From contig NZ_FRBQ01000005.1 of assembly GCF_900142655.1 (NCBI RefSeq), positions 211,973 to 275,972 on the forward strand: 64,000 bases of DNA, written 5' to 3'. The notes under the pieces were generated by a model. That model ran no database searches, was not told where the DNA came from, and saw only the letters and a list, made by a program, of their open reading frames with translations. Source of the DNA: Phytopseudomonas punonensis (GTDB taxonomy: Bacteria; Pseudomonadota; Gammaproteobacteria; Pseudomonadales; Pseudomonadaceae). The translations under genes and the position numbers were made by a program. Positions 9,245 through 18,350 of this stretch are shown in pieces (position 1 is the first letter of the stretch; each line of letters starts with the position of its first letter).

Positions 9245-9535
9245 GTGAGCAAACCAGTTTTCAACGCCCGCACCGCAGATAAGTTCGTCGTTCGCTTGCC
9301 TGATGGCATGCGCAAACGCATCGAAGATCTTGCCAATGACAACTACACCAGCATGAACACCGAGATCATCCGCGCTATCGAAGCCCACCTGGAAGGTCAG
9401 GCGAGACAGACACTGCTGATCGACGCGCTGGAGGCGAAACTGAAAACCGAAGCACAGGCTGCCGCCAAGACCGGCAAAAAAGCCGCCGAAAGCAACATCG
9501 ACTACATCGACGGGCTCAAAACCGGTACGCGCTAA
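9245..9535 (+). CDS. Arc-family ribbon-helix-helix DNA-binding protein (AmrZ/Mnt-like)
   Basis: 96 residues from a GTG at 9245 with a GGAGG site eight bases upstream. The beta strand plus two helices of the Arc/Mnt fold are seen at about residues 10–49: DKFVVRLPDGMRKRIEDLANDNYTSMNTEIIRAIE, very like the DNA-binding core of the Pseudomonas regulator AmrZ. The C-terminal third (LKTEAQAAAKTGKKAAESN) is lysine/alanine-rich and unlike AmrZ, so this is a paralogue rather than the regulator itself. Targets unknown; autoregulation is usual in this family. Confidence 0.8.
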   Translation: MSKPVFNARTADKFVVRLPDGMRKRIEDLANDNYTSMNTEIIRAIEAHLEGQARQTLLIDALEAKLKTEAQAAAKTGKKAAESNIDYIDGLKTGTR

Positions 9536-9556
9536 GCTAGCTATATCTAGACAAAC

Positions 9557-9582
9557 AAGCCCCGCACATGGCGGGGCTTTTA
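9557..9582 (+). terminator. Rho-independent terminator after the Arc-like gene
   Basis: Stem AAGCCCCGC / GCGGGGCTT with a five-base loop followed by TTTA, 21 bp after the stop codon. Confidence 0.85.
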
Positions 9583-9882
9583 TTTGCCTCGAGTTTCTTG
9601 AGTGAGTGCGCTGAGTGCAACCAAAAAACAAAATAGACACAGGTTGCAAATTCAGGCATAAATCATCGAAAGCGCGGAACAAATATGCACTAGCACTGTC
9701 ATGCCGCAAAAAAGGCACTCGATACGCCTTGGCTGCCACATGTAATTACCTTGACGGTGTAGCGGGATTAACCCCGCTAGAGGCTAGGCATCGCCCAAAT
9801 GGAAACTCGGGCCTGCCTATTTGCAGCTGATGAAATGCTGATCTAGCCTGACTTTTCAAACATCAACGTATGGACGCGGATC
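9583..9882. other. Intergenic stretch without a recognisable feature
   Basis: 300 bp, AT-richer than the neighbouring genes. I see no gene, tRNA or clear repeat. It separates the Arc-like gene from an unknown gene on the same strand. Confidence 0.4.
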
Positions 9883-10320
9883 ATGATGTATCACACGCTC
9901 AAGCATGGCATTTATGCGGACGAGTTCGCCCGTGTCCTACGGCTGGCCATGAACAGAAGTGACGATGTTCTGGTGGCAGTGCCCGGCAACATAGACAACC
10001 TCACCGCCCCCATTGCCAGATTGCTTGGCGCAGCGGTTGCCAAGAAGCTGCTTGAAGAGCGCGAAGTAACGGTTGCCACACCAGGAGCGCCGGAAAAGAA
10101 GCTCTACCTTGCCTCGATCAACGGCTGCACCTCCTTCAAGAAAGGCTCCGTCGTATTGCCCTGGACCCCGCTTGATACGGTTTCCAAGGTGGCTGCAAAG
10201 CATCCCTCGTCAGACACGTTCTATATCGCCATCGACGGCCCAGGCACTTCGTACCGCCAGCCCGGCAAGGACGAGCTGACTCGATACCAAGTGAACTACC
10301 CAAAATCTAAAGCGGTGTAA
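9883..10320 (+). CDS. Hypothetical protein (unknown)
   Basis: 145 residues, ATGATG start with no strong ribosome site; ATG at 9886 is the alternative. Contains DDVLVAVPGNIDNLTAPIARLLGAAVAKKLLEER, a hydrophobic alpha-beta start, and a C-terminal part with DTFYIAIDGPGTSYRQPGKDE. I do not recognise it. It lies between the Arc-like gene and a tRNA cluster, in a patch of small lineage-specific genes. Confidence 0.6.
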   Translation: MMYHTLKHGIYADEFARVLRLAMNRSDDVLVAVPGNIDNLTAPIARLLGAAVAKKLLEEREVTVATPGAPEKKLYLASINGCTSFKKGSVVLPWTPLDTVSKVAAKHPSSDTFYIAIDGPGTSYRQPGKDELTRYQVNYPKSKAV

Positions 10321-10441
10321 GGCTAGGCGCGATCCTCGCCGCCCGCATGCAATCTTGCGGCTGCCTGACACTTCATTCATCAAATAGGGCGCCAAAGCTT
10401 TAGAACGCTCCCCCTAACAACCGCTTTTCTCTACGCACAAA

Positions 10442-10472
10442 AAAGCCCCGTAACCAACGGCTACGGGGCTTT
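10442..10472 (+). terminator. Rho-independent terminator near tRNA-Cys
   Basis: An 11-bp perfect stem AAAGCCCCGTA / TACGGGGCTTT flanked by A and T runs. It lies just past the 3' end of the minus-strand tRNA-Cys and can end both that transcript and the plus-strand gene before it. Confidence 0.8.
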
Positions 10473-10477
10473 GCGTT

Positions 10478-10551
10478 TGGAGGCTGAGGTCGGAATCGAA
10501 CCGGCGTTCACGGATTTGCAATCCGGTGCATAACCACTCTGCTACTCAGCC
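10478..10551 (-). tRNA. tRNA-Cys (anticodon GCA)
   Basis: Acceptor GGCTGAG pairs with CTCAGCC, CCA is encoded, the anticodon loop ATTGCAAA gives GCA, and the GGTTCGATTCC T-arm is present. 74 nt. Confidence 0.95.
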
Positions 10552-10589
10552 TTAAACTGAACGGGCCGTACGTGACGGCCCGTTGAAAC

Positions 10590-10665
<76 letters not shown>

Positions 10666-10731
10666 TTGTCTTATCGACGGGCGCCATTCTATATCTTCAA
10701 AACGCCCAGTCAAGCCTTTGATTCAAAAAAG

Positions 10732-11292
10732 TTATTTCTTTTCGGCGGTCACGCTCAGATGCGGCCATGCAGCGAGCAGATAATGCGCCATTGACCAAAG
10801 CGTAAGTGCTGCCGCGACGAGCAGCAGCGCATAGCCCGTCAGCACCCAGAAACCGAACATCGGCGGATTACCGAGAAGAATCACCAGCGCCACCATCTGC
10901 GCCGCAGTCTTCCACTTACCAAGATTGGATACGGCTACATGCGCCCGGGCACCAATCTCGGCCATCCACTCGCGCAAGGCCGAAACGACGATCTCGCGAC
11001 CAATGATGATGGCCGCCGGCAGTGTCAACCACAGGTTTGCATGCTCAGCAACCAGCAGCACCAACGCCGTGGCAACCATCAGTTTGTCGGCTACCGGGTC
11101 AAGAAAAGCGCCAAACGGCGTGCTCTGCTCCCAACGACGAGCCAGGTAGCCATCGAGCCAGTCGGTGACGGCAGCGAAAGCGAATACCGCACTGGCAGCC
11201 CAATAGCTCCAGGAAAATGGCATATAAAACAAAAGGATGAAGATCGGGATCAGCAGAACGCGGAGCACCGTTAGGAGGTTGGGGATATTCAT
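10732..11292 (-). CDS. pgsA: CDP-diacylglycerol–glycerol-3-phosphate 3-phosphatidyltransferase
   Basis: 186 residues, an inner-membrane enzyme that makes phosphatidylglycerophosphate, the committed step to phosphatidylglycerol. The CDP-alcohol phosphotransferase signature DG-x2-AR-x8-G-x3-D-x3-D is complete within [27 protein letters not shown] at about 43–69. Several hydrophobic helices surround it, starting with [19 protein letters not shown]. It follows uvrC by 33 bp and precedes tRNA-Gly, the standard Pseudomonas order gacA–uvrC–pgsA–tRNAs. Confidence 0.95.
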   Translation of the reverse strand: MNIPNLLTVLRVLLIPIFILLFYMPFSWSYWAASAVFAFAAVTDWLDGYLARRWEQSTPFGAFLDPVADKLMVATALVLLVAEHANLWLTLPAAIIIGREIVVSALREWMAEIGARAHVAVSNLGKWKTAAQMVALVILLGNPPMFGFWVLTGYALLLVAAALTLWSMAHYLLAAWPHLSVTAEKK

Positions 11293-11325
11293 CGGCTCAA
11301 CTGGACGGTTAGGTGAGGCAGCATT

Positions 11326-13176
11326 CTACTCGCTGTGCAGTGCGGCATAAATCAAACCAGCGAGCTTTTTACTGATACCGGGAGCTTTAGCGATTTCTTC
11401 GGTACTCGCGCGAGACAATTCCTGCAGCCCGCCGAAGTGGTTGAGCAGCTCACGCCGCCGCTTAGGCCCGACACCGGCAACCTCTTCGAGGCTCGAAGTG
11501 CGCCGAGCTTTGCCGCGACGCGCACGGTGCCCGGTGATTGCGAACCGGTGTGATTCATCGCGAATCTGCTGAATCAGATGCAGGGCCGGAGAATTGCCCG
11601 GCAAGGTGAACTCATGGGCAGCGTCATTCAGGTACAGCGTTTCCAGGCCGGGCTTGCGAGTCGTGCCTTTGGCCACGCCCAGCAGAATCAACTCAGGCAC
11701 TTCAAGCTCGGTGAGCACCTCGCGCGCCATCGCCAGTTGCCCCTTGCCACCATCGACCAGCAGAATATCCGGCAGCTTACCCTCGTTCTGCTTGATCTTG
11801 CTGAAGCGCCGAGTCAACGCCTGGTGCATGGCGGCATAGTCATCGCCGCCAGTCACACCCTCGATGTTATAGCGCCGGTAATCCGATTTGATCGGGCCCT
11901 CGGGGCCGAAAACCACACAGGAGGCGACTGTAGCCTCACCGCTTGAGTGGCTGATATCGAAGCATTCTAAGCGCTGAGGCACCTCGTCCATGCCCAACGC
12001 CTCGGCCAGGGCATCGAAGCGCCCTGCCATATGTTCGCGATTGGCCAAGCGGGCACCCAGCGCCTGCTCGGCATTGGTGACCGCCAGCGCCTGCCAACGA
12101 GCACGAGTGGCGCGGACGCGATGACTGATAGCAATCTCACGGCCGCGCAGCTCTTGAATCGCCGCGATCAGCACCGGGTAATCCTCGTGCGGAGCGTTGA
12201 CGATCAGCTCGGTAGGCAAATCGCGCTCGTGGCTGCCCAAGTAATACTGACTGAGGAAGGCAACGAGAACGTCCTTGGCCTCCTCCTCGATCGCCACCTG
12301 GGGAAAGAAATTTTTGCTACCCAGCACTCGCCCGCCACGCACGCTGATCAAATGCACGCATGCGCCGCCTGGGTTGACCATCGCAGCGATGATGTCGACG
12401 TCCCCGGTTCCGCCTTCCATGCTCTGCTGATCCTGCACGCGGCGCAGCAATGCCATCTGGTCGCGTAGTTCGGCGGCTCTCTCGAAATCCAGCTCAGCGG
12501 AAGCCTGCTGCATATTTGCGGAAAGCTCGGCGTTCAAGGCGTTGCTACGCCCTTCCAGGAACATCACCGAATGACGTACGTCTTCGGCGTACTCAGCGGG
12601 CTCGACCAAACCGACACAAGGCGCCTTGCAGCGCTTGATCTGATACTGCAGACAAGGTCGCGTGCGGTTGCGGTAGTAGCTGTCCTCACACTGGCGAACC
12701 AGAAAGGTCTTCTGCAGCAGGGCCAAACTTTCACGGATCGCACCGGCGCTGGGATAAGGGCCGAAATAGCGGCCTTTGCGATTCTTGGCGCCACGATGGA
12801 TATCCAGGCGCGGGAAGTCGCCATCGGACAAAAACACGTACGGGTAGGATTTGTCGTCGCGCAGCAGAATGTTGTACGGCGGGCGCCACTGCTTGATCAG
12901 GGTCTGCTCGAGCAGCAACGCCTCCGTTTCGTTACCGGTAATGGTGGTTTCAACTTGAGCGATCTTGCTGACCAGTGCTGACGTCTTGGTGGCCAGACCG
13001 GTCTTGCGAAAATAGCTGGCGAGACGGTTCTTAAGATTCTTCGCTTTGCCGACGTAGAGCAGATTGCCGCTAGCGTCGAACATACGGTACACGCCGGGGC
13101 GACCACTGCAGGTAGCGAGAAATGAACTGGCATCGAACACGGGCGCCACGTCAGCTGGTGGCATCGACCATGCCAT
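11326..13176 (-). CDS. uvrC: Excinuclease ABC subunit C
   Basis: 616 residues from the ATG at 13176; an ATG four codons in (13164) is also possible. UvrC makes both incisions of nucleotide excision repair with UvrB. The GIY-YIG nuclease domain is at the N-terminus ([24 protein letters not shown] at about 28–51), a UVR motif at about 205–240 ([15 protein letters not shown]), the RNase H-like endonuclease half in the middle ([21 protein letters not shown]) and helix-hairpin-helix motifs at the end ([20 protein letters not shown]). The gene overlaps the end of gacA by 26 bp, so the two are translationally linked. Confidence 0.96.
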   Translation of the reverse strand: MAWSMPPADVAPVFDASSFLATCSGRPGVYRMFDASGNLLYVGKAKNLKNRLASYFRKTGLATKTSALVSKIAQVETTITGNETEALLLEQTLIKQWRPPYNILLRDDKSYPYVFLSDGDFPRLDIHRGAKNRKGRYFGPYPSAGAIRESLALLQKTFLVRQCEDSYYRNRTRPCLQYQIKRCKAPCVGLVEPAEYAEDVRHSVMFLEGRSNALNAELSANMQQASAELDFERAAELRDQMALLRRVQDQQSMEGGTGDVDIIAAMVNPGGACVHLISVRGGRVLGSKNFFPQVAIEEEAKDVLVAFLSQYYLGSHERDLPTELIVNAPHEDYPVLIAAIQELRGREIAISHRVRATRARWQALAVTNAEQALGARLANREHMAGRFDALAEALGMDEVPQRLECFDISHSSGEATVASCVVFGPEGPIKSDYRRYNIEGVTGGDDYAAMHQALTRRFSKIKQNEGKLPDILLVDGGKGQLAMAREVLTELEVPELILLGVAKGTTRKPGLETLYLNDAAHEFTLPGNSPALHLIQQIRDESHRFAITGHRARRGKARRTSSLEEVAGVGPKRRRELLNHFGGLQELSRASTEEIAKAPGISKKLAGLIYAALHSE

Positions 13177-13795
13177 GGCGCACAGCTAACAATGCCAATT
13201 CCACATCACTGGTGATCGAGAGCTTTTCAAAAATTCGATAACGGTAGGTATTCACTGTCTTGGGCGACAGGCATAGCTTGTCGGAGATGCTCTGTACCTT
13301 CTGGCAACCAGCGATCATCAGCGCGATCTGGATTTCACGCTCGGAAAGCAGATCGAATGGCGAGTTGCTGCTCTGCGGCTGAAAAGATTTCAGCGCCAAT
13401 TGCTGGGCTATCTGCGGGCTGATGAAGCGCTGACCGGCAAAGACCATGCGAATGGCTTGAACCATTTCATCAAGCCCTGCCCCTTTGGTCAGATAACCGG
13501 CGGCACCGGCCTGCAGCAAGCGCGTGGGGAACGGGTCTTCCTCACACACGGTAACAGCAACGACCTTGAGGTCAGGGTGGCTGCGCATCAACTTGCGGGT
13601 GGCTTCAAGCCCACCGATGCCGGGCATCTTCACATCCATCAGCACGACGTCGGGCTTGAGCTCGCGAACCTTTTTCAGCGCTTCTTCACCAGAGCACGCC
13701 TGGCCAATGACCTGCAAACCGTCGATGTCGGCCAACATGCGCGAAATACCCGTACGAACGAGGTCGTGATCATCAACAACCAATACCTTAATCAA
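13151..13795 (-). CDS. gacA: GacA-type response regulator
   Basis: 214 residues. An N-terminal receiver with phospho-acceptor Asp at about residue 54 ([10 protein letters not shown]), acidic pocket VVDDHD and the conserved Lys in YLTKGAG; a C-terminal LuxR-type helix-turn-helix ([44 protein letters not shown]). GacA answers the GacS kinase and drives transcription of the small RNAs that antagonise RsmA/CsrA. Its placement overlapping uvrC is diagnostic for gammaproteobacterial gacA/uvrY. GacS is not in the window. Confidence 0.96.
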   Translation of the reverse strand: MIKVLVVDDHDLVRTGISRMLADIDGLQVIGQACSGEEALKKVRELKPDVVLMDVKMPGIGGLEATRKLMRSHPDLKVVAVTVCEEDPFPTRLLQAGAAGYLTKGAGLDEMVQAIRMVFAGQRFISPQIAQQLALKSFQPQSSNSPFDLLSEREIQIALMIAGCQKVQSISDKLCLSPKTVNTYRYRIFEKLSITSDVELALLAVRHGMVDATS

Positions 13796-14073
13796 ACGAA
13801 CACCTCGTACCTGCGCCAGCGCCGCACGGCGACTACCTGAGAGAACCGCACCATATCAAAAAACCTGACAGGTGAGTTAGCGATGAACGGCAACTTACCG
13901 GCGCCAACAACACGATTGCGACAGGCGTGAAGATGGCGCCATCTTATTGGGCGCGTTACGCGAAGTTATGGCTGACTAAATCAGCAAGCTTCCTAAAAAT
14001 AATTTATGCGGAACGCACCGCTTGAGGCGCAGCTCTGAATTTACAGATCGCGAACCATACAGAGGGATTTCCG

Positions 14074-14280
14074 ATGGACATGCTCATCAAGCAGCTCAAG
14101 ACAGTTACCGCTGGACGCTATCACATCGTTACGGAAACCTCTGCCGAGGGCTTGCAGGTCGATTGCCTCGATCTGCAATGCAACCTGGTGGCAACGCGTC
14201 GCCTCACTGCTGCGCAAATGCAAAACAAGATCCTGATGACCGCGGTGTATGCCGACCTCAAAGGCACGCTCGGATATTGA
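14074..14280 (+). CDS. Small hypothetical protein
   Basis: 68 residues, ATG with a GGGATTTCCG leader. Beta-rich start (GRYHIVTETSAEGLQVDCLDLQCNLVATRRLT) then a short helix. No named family recognised. It sits alone between gacA and tRNA-Ser, divergent from gacA. Confidence 0.6.
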   Translation: MDMLIKQLKTVTAGRYHIVTETSAEGLQVDCLDLQCNLVATRRLTAAQMQNKILMTAVYADLKGTLGY

Positions 14281-14433
14281 TTCGCACGGCAGCGTGACTG
14301 TCGGCAGCACCAGAGATCACCTGCAGTGCGGCTTCATTTGCGTGAGGGCCGCACTGAAACAGTACTGACTCACCGTAGCCTTACCTAAGTCTTAGCGCGG
14401 TCCAATCAGCACAGCCGCACATTTATATAGGCA

Positions 14434-14463
14434 AAAAAAAGCCTGGCGAACGCCAGGCTTTTT
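14434..14463 (-). terminator. Rho-independent terminator of tRNA-Ser
   Basis: Stem GCCTGGCG / CGCCAGGC with a two-base centre and eight A's on the plus strand, i.e. a U-run for the minus-strand transcript ending just past tRNA-Ser. Confidence 0.85.
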
Positions 14464-14469
14464 CGTATG

Positions 14470-14560
14470 TGGTGGAGGGCCAGGGATTCGAACCCTGGGA
14501 ACGCTATTAACGTTCGACGGTTTTCAAGACCGTTGCATTCAACCGCTCTGCCAACCCTCC
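14470..14560 (-). tRNA. tRNA-Ser (anticodon TGA)
   Basis: Acceptor GGAGGGT, anticodon loop CTTGAAA reading TGA, a long variable arm (CGAACGTTAATAGCGTTC) and encoded CCA. 91 nt, class II tRNA. Confidence 0.95.
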
Positions 14561-14739
14561 AGGTCGACGCGGATGCTTCATCTTGCCGAAACATCCCTTT
14601 GCAACCTTTCAGGTTGCGGGCGGCATCTTACCGGAACGCAACACACTGTCAAACACTCTGACTTGGCAGCACCCAAGGCTCTGTTAAGATGCTTCTCGAC
14701 CTTGGTCACGGACCATCAGCATTTACTAGGAGTGTCGCC

Positions 14740-15408
14740 ATGCGCGAACAAGATTACGCACATAGCCCTTCACGGGTTGAACAAACCGCGGTCAGCAGCG
14801 TCCTGCGCAACACATACGGTTTGCTGGCTCTCACCCTGGCATTCAGTGGCATCGTGGCATTCATGGCGCAACGCGCCAATGTCCCATACCCGAACATTTT
14901 CATCGTGTTGATTGGCTTCTACGGCCTGTTCTTCCTGACTGCCAAGCTGCGTGACTCCGGCTGGGGCATTCTGTCGACCTTCGCCCTCACAGGTTTCATG
15001 GGGTACACCCTGGGCCCAATCCTCAACCGCTACCTGGGCATGGCCAACGGTGCCGAGGTTGTCAGTTCGGCGTTCATGATGACGGCTCTGGTGTTCTGCG
15101 GTCTGTCGGCTTACGTGCTGACCACTCGCAAGGACATGAGCTTCCTGAGCGGCTTCATCACCGCCGGCTTCTTCGTACTGATTGGCGCGATGCTGGCCAG
15201 CTTCTTCTTCCAGATCAGCGGCCTGCAACTGGCAATCAGCGCTGGTTTCGTGCTGTTCTCCTCGGCCTGCATCCTGTTCCAGACCAGCGCGATCATTCAC
15301 GGTGGCGAGCGTAACTACATCATGGCGACCATTAGCCTGTATGTATCGATCTACAACCTGTTCGTCAGCCTGTTGCAGATCTTCGGCATCATGAGCGGCG
15401 ACGACTGA
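14740..15408 (+). CDS. Bax inhibitor-1/YccA family inner-membrane protein
   Basis: 222 residues from the ATG at 14740, which has AGGAG seven bases before it. Seven hydrophobic helices (for example [52 protein letters not shown]) fit the BI-1/YccA fold. The E. coli homologue interacts with the FtsH–HflKC protease; that role is by family. It lies beside tRNA-Ser as in P. aeruginosa. Confidence 0.88.
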   Translation: MREQDYAHSPSRVEQTAVSSVLRNTYGLLALTLAFSGIVAFMAQRANVPYPNIFIVLIGFYGLFFLTAKLRDSGWGILSTFALTGFMGYTLGPILNRYLGMANGAEVVSSAFMMTALVFCGLSAYVLTTRKDMSFLSGFITAGFFVLIGAMLASFFFQISGLQLAISAGFVLFSSACILFQTSAIIHGGERNYIMATISLYVSIYNLFVSLLQIFGIMSGDD

Positions 15409-15423
15409 TCGTCACGCTTTAAT

Positions 15424-15451
15424 AAAAAACCCGCCAATTGGCGGGTTTTTT
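15424..15451 (+). terminator. Bidirectional terminator between yccA-like and START genes
   Basis: AAAAAACCCGCCAATTGGCGGGTTTTTT, a near-perfect palindrome with A and T runs on both sides between convergent genes. Confidence 0.92.
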
Positions 15452-15469
15452 ATTGGTCGCATATCGCGA

Positions 15470-16069
15470 TTAATGCTCAGCTTTTTCACGCATTCCCTTG
15501 AGAGTATTGAAGGGTGCTTCGACTACAAACTTGTTGGACAACCACGAAGGAACGCTGCCGCCCGGGTCGGTATGAGCCTCGTAAATGACTTCGACCATGC
15601 CATCGGGCTTGGGGGTCATCGTCCAGCTGCCTTCCACGTTGGCGACACGCACATAACCTTTTTCTTCGGGCTGATAGTTCGGCACACCATGCAGCTTGCG
15701 GGTAATGCTGCCGTCAGCGCCCTGCTCGGTCGTCACCTCGATGATCGAGTCGCGTGGCGTTACCGGCCACGGCGTGTTGAAGCGTGTGTAGGTCCAGCTC
15801 TTGTCACCTTCGTGCTTGAGCAGTCGCTGCTCCTTGCACTCGTGAATCCAGGCGCAGGCGGCCACTACATCTTCTTGCAGCGCCCTGAGTTTGGAGACAT
15901 CGGTCTTGATCAGGGTGACGCCGCGGTAGGCCTTGTAGGGAGAACCCGCGACTTCACTGAGGTAAACCTTGATGCCCTCCTCGTCCTTTGCCAGGCGCCA
16001 GTCTTCAGCGTGGGCGGCAGACGCGATACAAAGGGCAGTACTTGCTAGCAACAAACGGGTAAACGACAT
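15470..16069 (-). CDS. START domain-containing periplasmic protein
   Basis: 199 residues. Signal peptide MSFTRLLLASTALCIASAAHA, then a START/SRPBCC lipid-binding fold: EDWRLAKDEEGIKVYLSEVAGS, YKAYRGVTLI, TPWPVTPRDSIIE and the C-terminal helix FVVEAPFNTLKGMRE. The family binds hydrophobic ligands in a helix-grip cavity; the bacterial role is not settled. It heads a minus-strand run but has its own gap from the upstream YkgJ gene. Confidence 0.85.
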   Translation of the reverse strand: MSFTRLLLASTALCIASAAHAEDWRLAKDEEGIKVYLSEVAGSPYKAYRGVTLIKTDVSKLRALQEDVVAACAWIHECKEQRLLKHEGDKSWTYTRFNTPWPVTPRDSIIEVTTEQGADGSITRKLHGVPNYQPEEKGYVRVANVEGSWTMTPKPDGMVEVIYEAHTDPGGSVPSWLSNKFVVEAPFNTLKGMREKAEH

Positions 16070-16098
16070 TTCATTCTCCGGGACGTGCTTGTATGGCG

Positions 16099-16359
16099 TC
16101 AGATAGCTTTTGCCGTAGCGCCTTCCAGCCAGTTCAACAGGTGGATGGCCTCTTCACGGCTATTACCGCAGACATCGAAATCGGCCGAAAATGCTGAACA
16201 CACGTCAGGACGATCCGCGCGCCCGAATATCGTGCAGAGGTTCTCTTCGCTCAGGTTTATACAGCGCTCACCGGCGAGCTTGCCATTAGGCATGCCAGGT
16301 ATGGGTGAGGTGATTGAGGGAGAAATACAGCAGGCGCCACAGCCGGAGCGGCATTGCAT
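16099..16359 (-). CDS. YkgJ family cysteine-cluster protein (zinc or iron-sulfur binding)
   Basis: 86 residues with CRSGCGACC at the start, then RCINLSEENLCTIFGRADRPDVC, the spaced cysteines of the YkgJ/UPF0153 family that probably hold a metal cluster. Function unknown. Short compared with many members but all cysteines of the core are there. Confidence 0.8.
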   Translation of the reverse strand: MQCRSGCGACCISPSITSPIPGMPNGKLAGERCINLSEENLCTIFGRADRPDVCSAFSADFDVCGNSREEAIHLLNWLEGATAKAI

Positions 16360-16439
16360 GGAACGAACCTCGAACGAAGAGCACGCGACAAACGGCGGCG
16401 ATTCTAGCCTGCGCTGTGAAAAGACGGCAGCCCCGGCAG

Positions 16440-18350
16440 TCAGTTCAGGTCGAGGCGGATGCTGAAGCGCGAGCCCTGCCCTTCAACGCTTTCGACGGCC
16501 AGCTCGGCACCGAGAATATCCACCGCCAATTGATGGGTGATGTGCAGCCCAAGACCGGTGCCACCCAGCCCTCGGCGGGTGGTAAAGAAGGGATCGAATA
16601 TCTTGCCCATCAGCTCTTCGCTCATGCCACGACCATCATCGGCAACTTCGACAACGCACTGCCTTTGTGCCTCGTCGATCTGCCCGCGAATGGTAACCAC
16701 ACCTTTCACCCCAGGGTCGAAGGCATGAATCAGCGCGTTATCGACGAGATTCTGCAAGATTTGCCCTAGCGGGCCCGGGTAGCTGTCGAGCTGCAGATCC
16801 GCGGCGATTTGCACGTCAACACGGTGCGCTCCCTGGCGTATTTTCGGCTGTAACAACAGCACCACTTCATCGACCAACTCACGCAAGTTGAAGCGCCTTC
16901 GCTCGGTGCTGGCGCGATCAGTTGCCAGTTGCTTAAAGGCGCGGGTCAACTGGGACATCCGTTCGAGGCTGATCAGGATGATGTTCAAACCATCATCAGT
17001 GCGCTGCACGAAACGCTCGAGCGTTGCGCGCTTGAGGCCCTCACGCATCGAGACCTGAAACTCCTGACTGGCTCTCTCCAGCGTCGAAGCGGCCACGCTT
17101 GCGGCCCCAATCGGGGTATTCAGCTCATGGGCAACACCAGCGACCATGGTGCCCAGCGACGACAGCTTTTCCGCCTGCAAGAGTGCGCGACGAGTGCGCT
17201 GAAGTTGTTCGACCGTACGTTGCAACTGCTCGTTACTCGACGCCAACGCCCTGCTACTGACATGCAACCCGTGCTCGGCACGCAGGCGCTCTGCTTCATC
17301 GACAGCACGCCGCACCGCGATCAAAAGTCCTACGCCCTGCAATAAGCCAAAAAACAACAAAACGCGCCACAACACTTCCCAGCGCAATTCGCTGAGGTTC
17401 TGGGCAGGCAAGTGCGACAGCAGTAACCAGTGATCGGCCGCATTGGTAGTTACCGATGCCGCATCGCTTGGCCGAAAGTGGTTATAGGCCCAGAAACCGG
17501 CCGGATCGATGAACGAGCCACGCTGCTCATTTTGCAGTTGCCGCCAGCTGGCGGGTTGATGGTTAGCCAGCGTCAACTCGGGTTTGCCGAGCAAAAAACC
17601 CCAGGCATGCTCTGGGCGCTCGCCGAGCATCCAGTAACCCTCGTGATCCAATAACTGCAAGGAGCCGCCGTAAGCCACCGAGGTTTCCCGCAGCCGCTCC
17701 AACAGGCGCTCGGCCCGGTAATCGAGGATCAGAATGCCGCGTCGCTCGCCGCGCTCGCTGAAAATAGGCACCGCTGCCCGAAGGATCGGCACCAGCGTCT
17801 CGATCGATCCGTCAGGCCGGTAATGGCGCTCCAGGTCAAAGCGTGACAGGTAGGAATCGCCTCTGAACAGGTGCATGGTCTCGACGAAATAGTAGGACGC
17901 CGAATCATTCTGCAGCTCAGACGTTTCGACCTGCCTTGCCGCTCCTGAATCGCTGTCGATGCGTATGCGTTCCATGCCGGTTTCATCGAGCCAGCGGATG
18001 TGCTGGTAAGTCCCGCGGCTATTGGAGAACTCCACGAACAGCTCGCTCAATGCGGCATAACTATCATCGGAGGACTCTCTGACTGCGCGGGTCAGCAAGG
18101 GCTGCTGGCTGAGAAACTGCAGATCACCACGCAAGCTGGACAAATGCCGCTCCAGCACTGCAACTCCCTCGTTCAGACTGTCCGTTTGCGCTTCGAGCAA
18201 GGGTTCCAAGCGGTCGCTGAGCATGCGGTCATAAAGCAGAAAGCTGAGCACGATGATCAGCAGTGACCAAGGAAGAAACAGCACCACCAGATTACGCGGC
18301 AGCGGACGCTTAAGCGCCTTGCGCCAACTGACCATGCCGCTGCCGATCAC
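16440..18350 (-). CDS. Membrane sensor histidine kinase
   Basis: About 636 residues from a GTG at 18350 that overlaps the stop of the upstream regulator (GTGA); an in-frame ATG at 18335 is the alternative. One membrane helix at about 20–40 (LVVLFLPWSLLIIVLSFLLY), a ~285-residue periplasmic sensor region of Cache-like look, a second helix at about 328–345, a coiled coil (SSNEQLQRTVEQLQRTRRALLQAEKL), an H-box GVAHELNTPIGAA with His at about 408, then N (QNLVDNAL), G1 (DDGRGM) and G2 (GGTGLGLHI) boxes. The overlapping upstream gene encodes the likely partner, a receiver–EAL protein. Stimulus unknown. Confidence 0.9.
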   Translation of the reverse strand: MIGSGMVSWRKALKRPLPRNLVVLFLPWSLLIIVLSFLLYDRMLSDRLEPLLEAQTDSLNEGVAVLERHLSSLRGDLQFLSQQPLLTRAVRESSDDSYAALSELFVEFSNSRGTYQHIRWLDETGMERIRIDSDSGAARQVETSELQNDSASYYFVETMHLFRGDSYLSRFDLERHYRPDGSIETLVPILRAAVPIFSERGERRGILILDYRAERLLERLRETSVAYGGSLQLLDHEGYWMLGERPEHAWGFLLGKPELTLANHQPASWRQLQNEQRGSFIDPAGFWAYNHFRPSDAASVTTNAADHWLLLSHLPAQNLSELRWEVLWRVLLFFGLLQGVGLLIAVRRAVDEAERLRAEHGLHVSSRALASSNEQLQRTVEQLQRTRRALLQAEKLSSLGTMVAGVAHELNTPIGAASVAASTLERASQEFQVSMREGLKRATLERFVQRTDDGLNIILISLERMSQLTRAFKQLATDRASTERRRFNLRELVDEVVLLLQPKIRQGAHRVDVQIAADLQLDSYPGPLGQILQNLVDNALIHAFDPGVKGVVTIRGQIDEAQRQCVVEVADDGRGMSEELMGKIFDPFFTTRRGLGGTGLGLHITHQLAVDILGAELAVESVEGQGSRFSIRLDLN

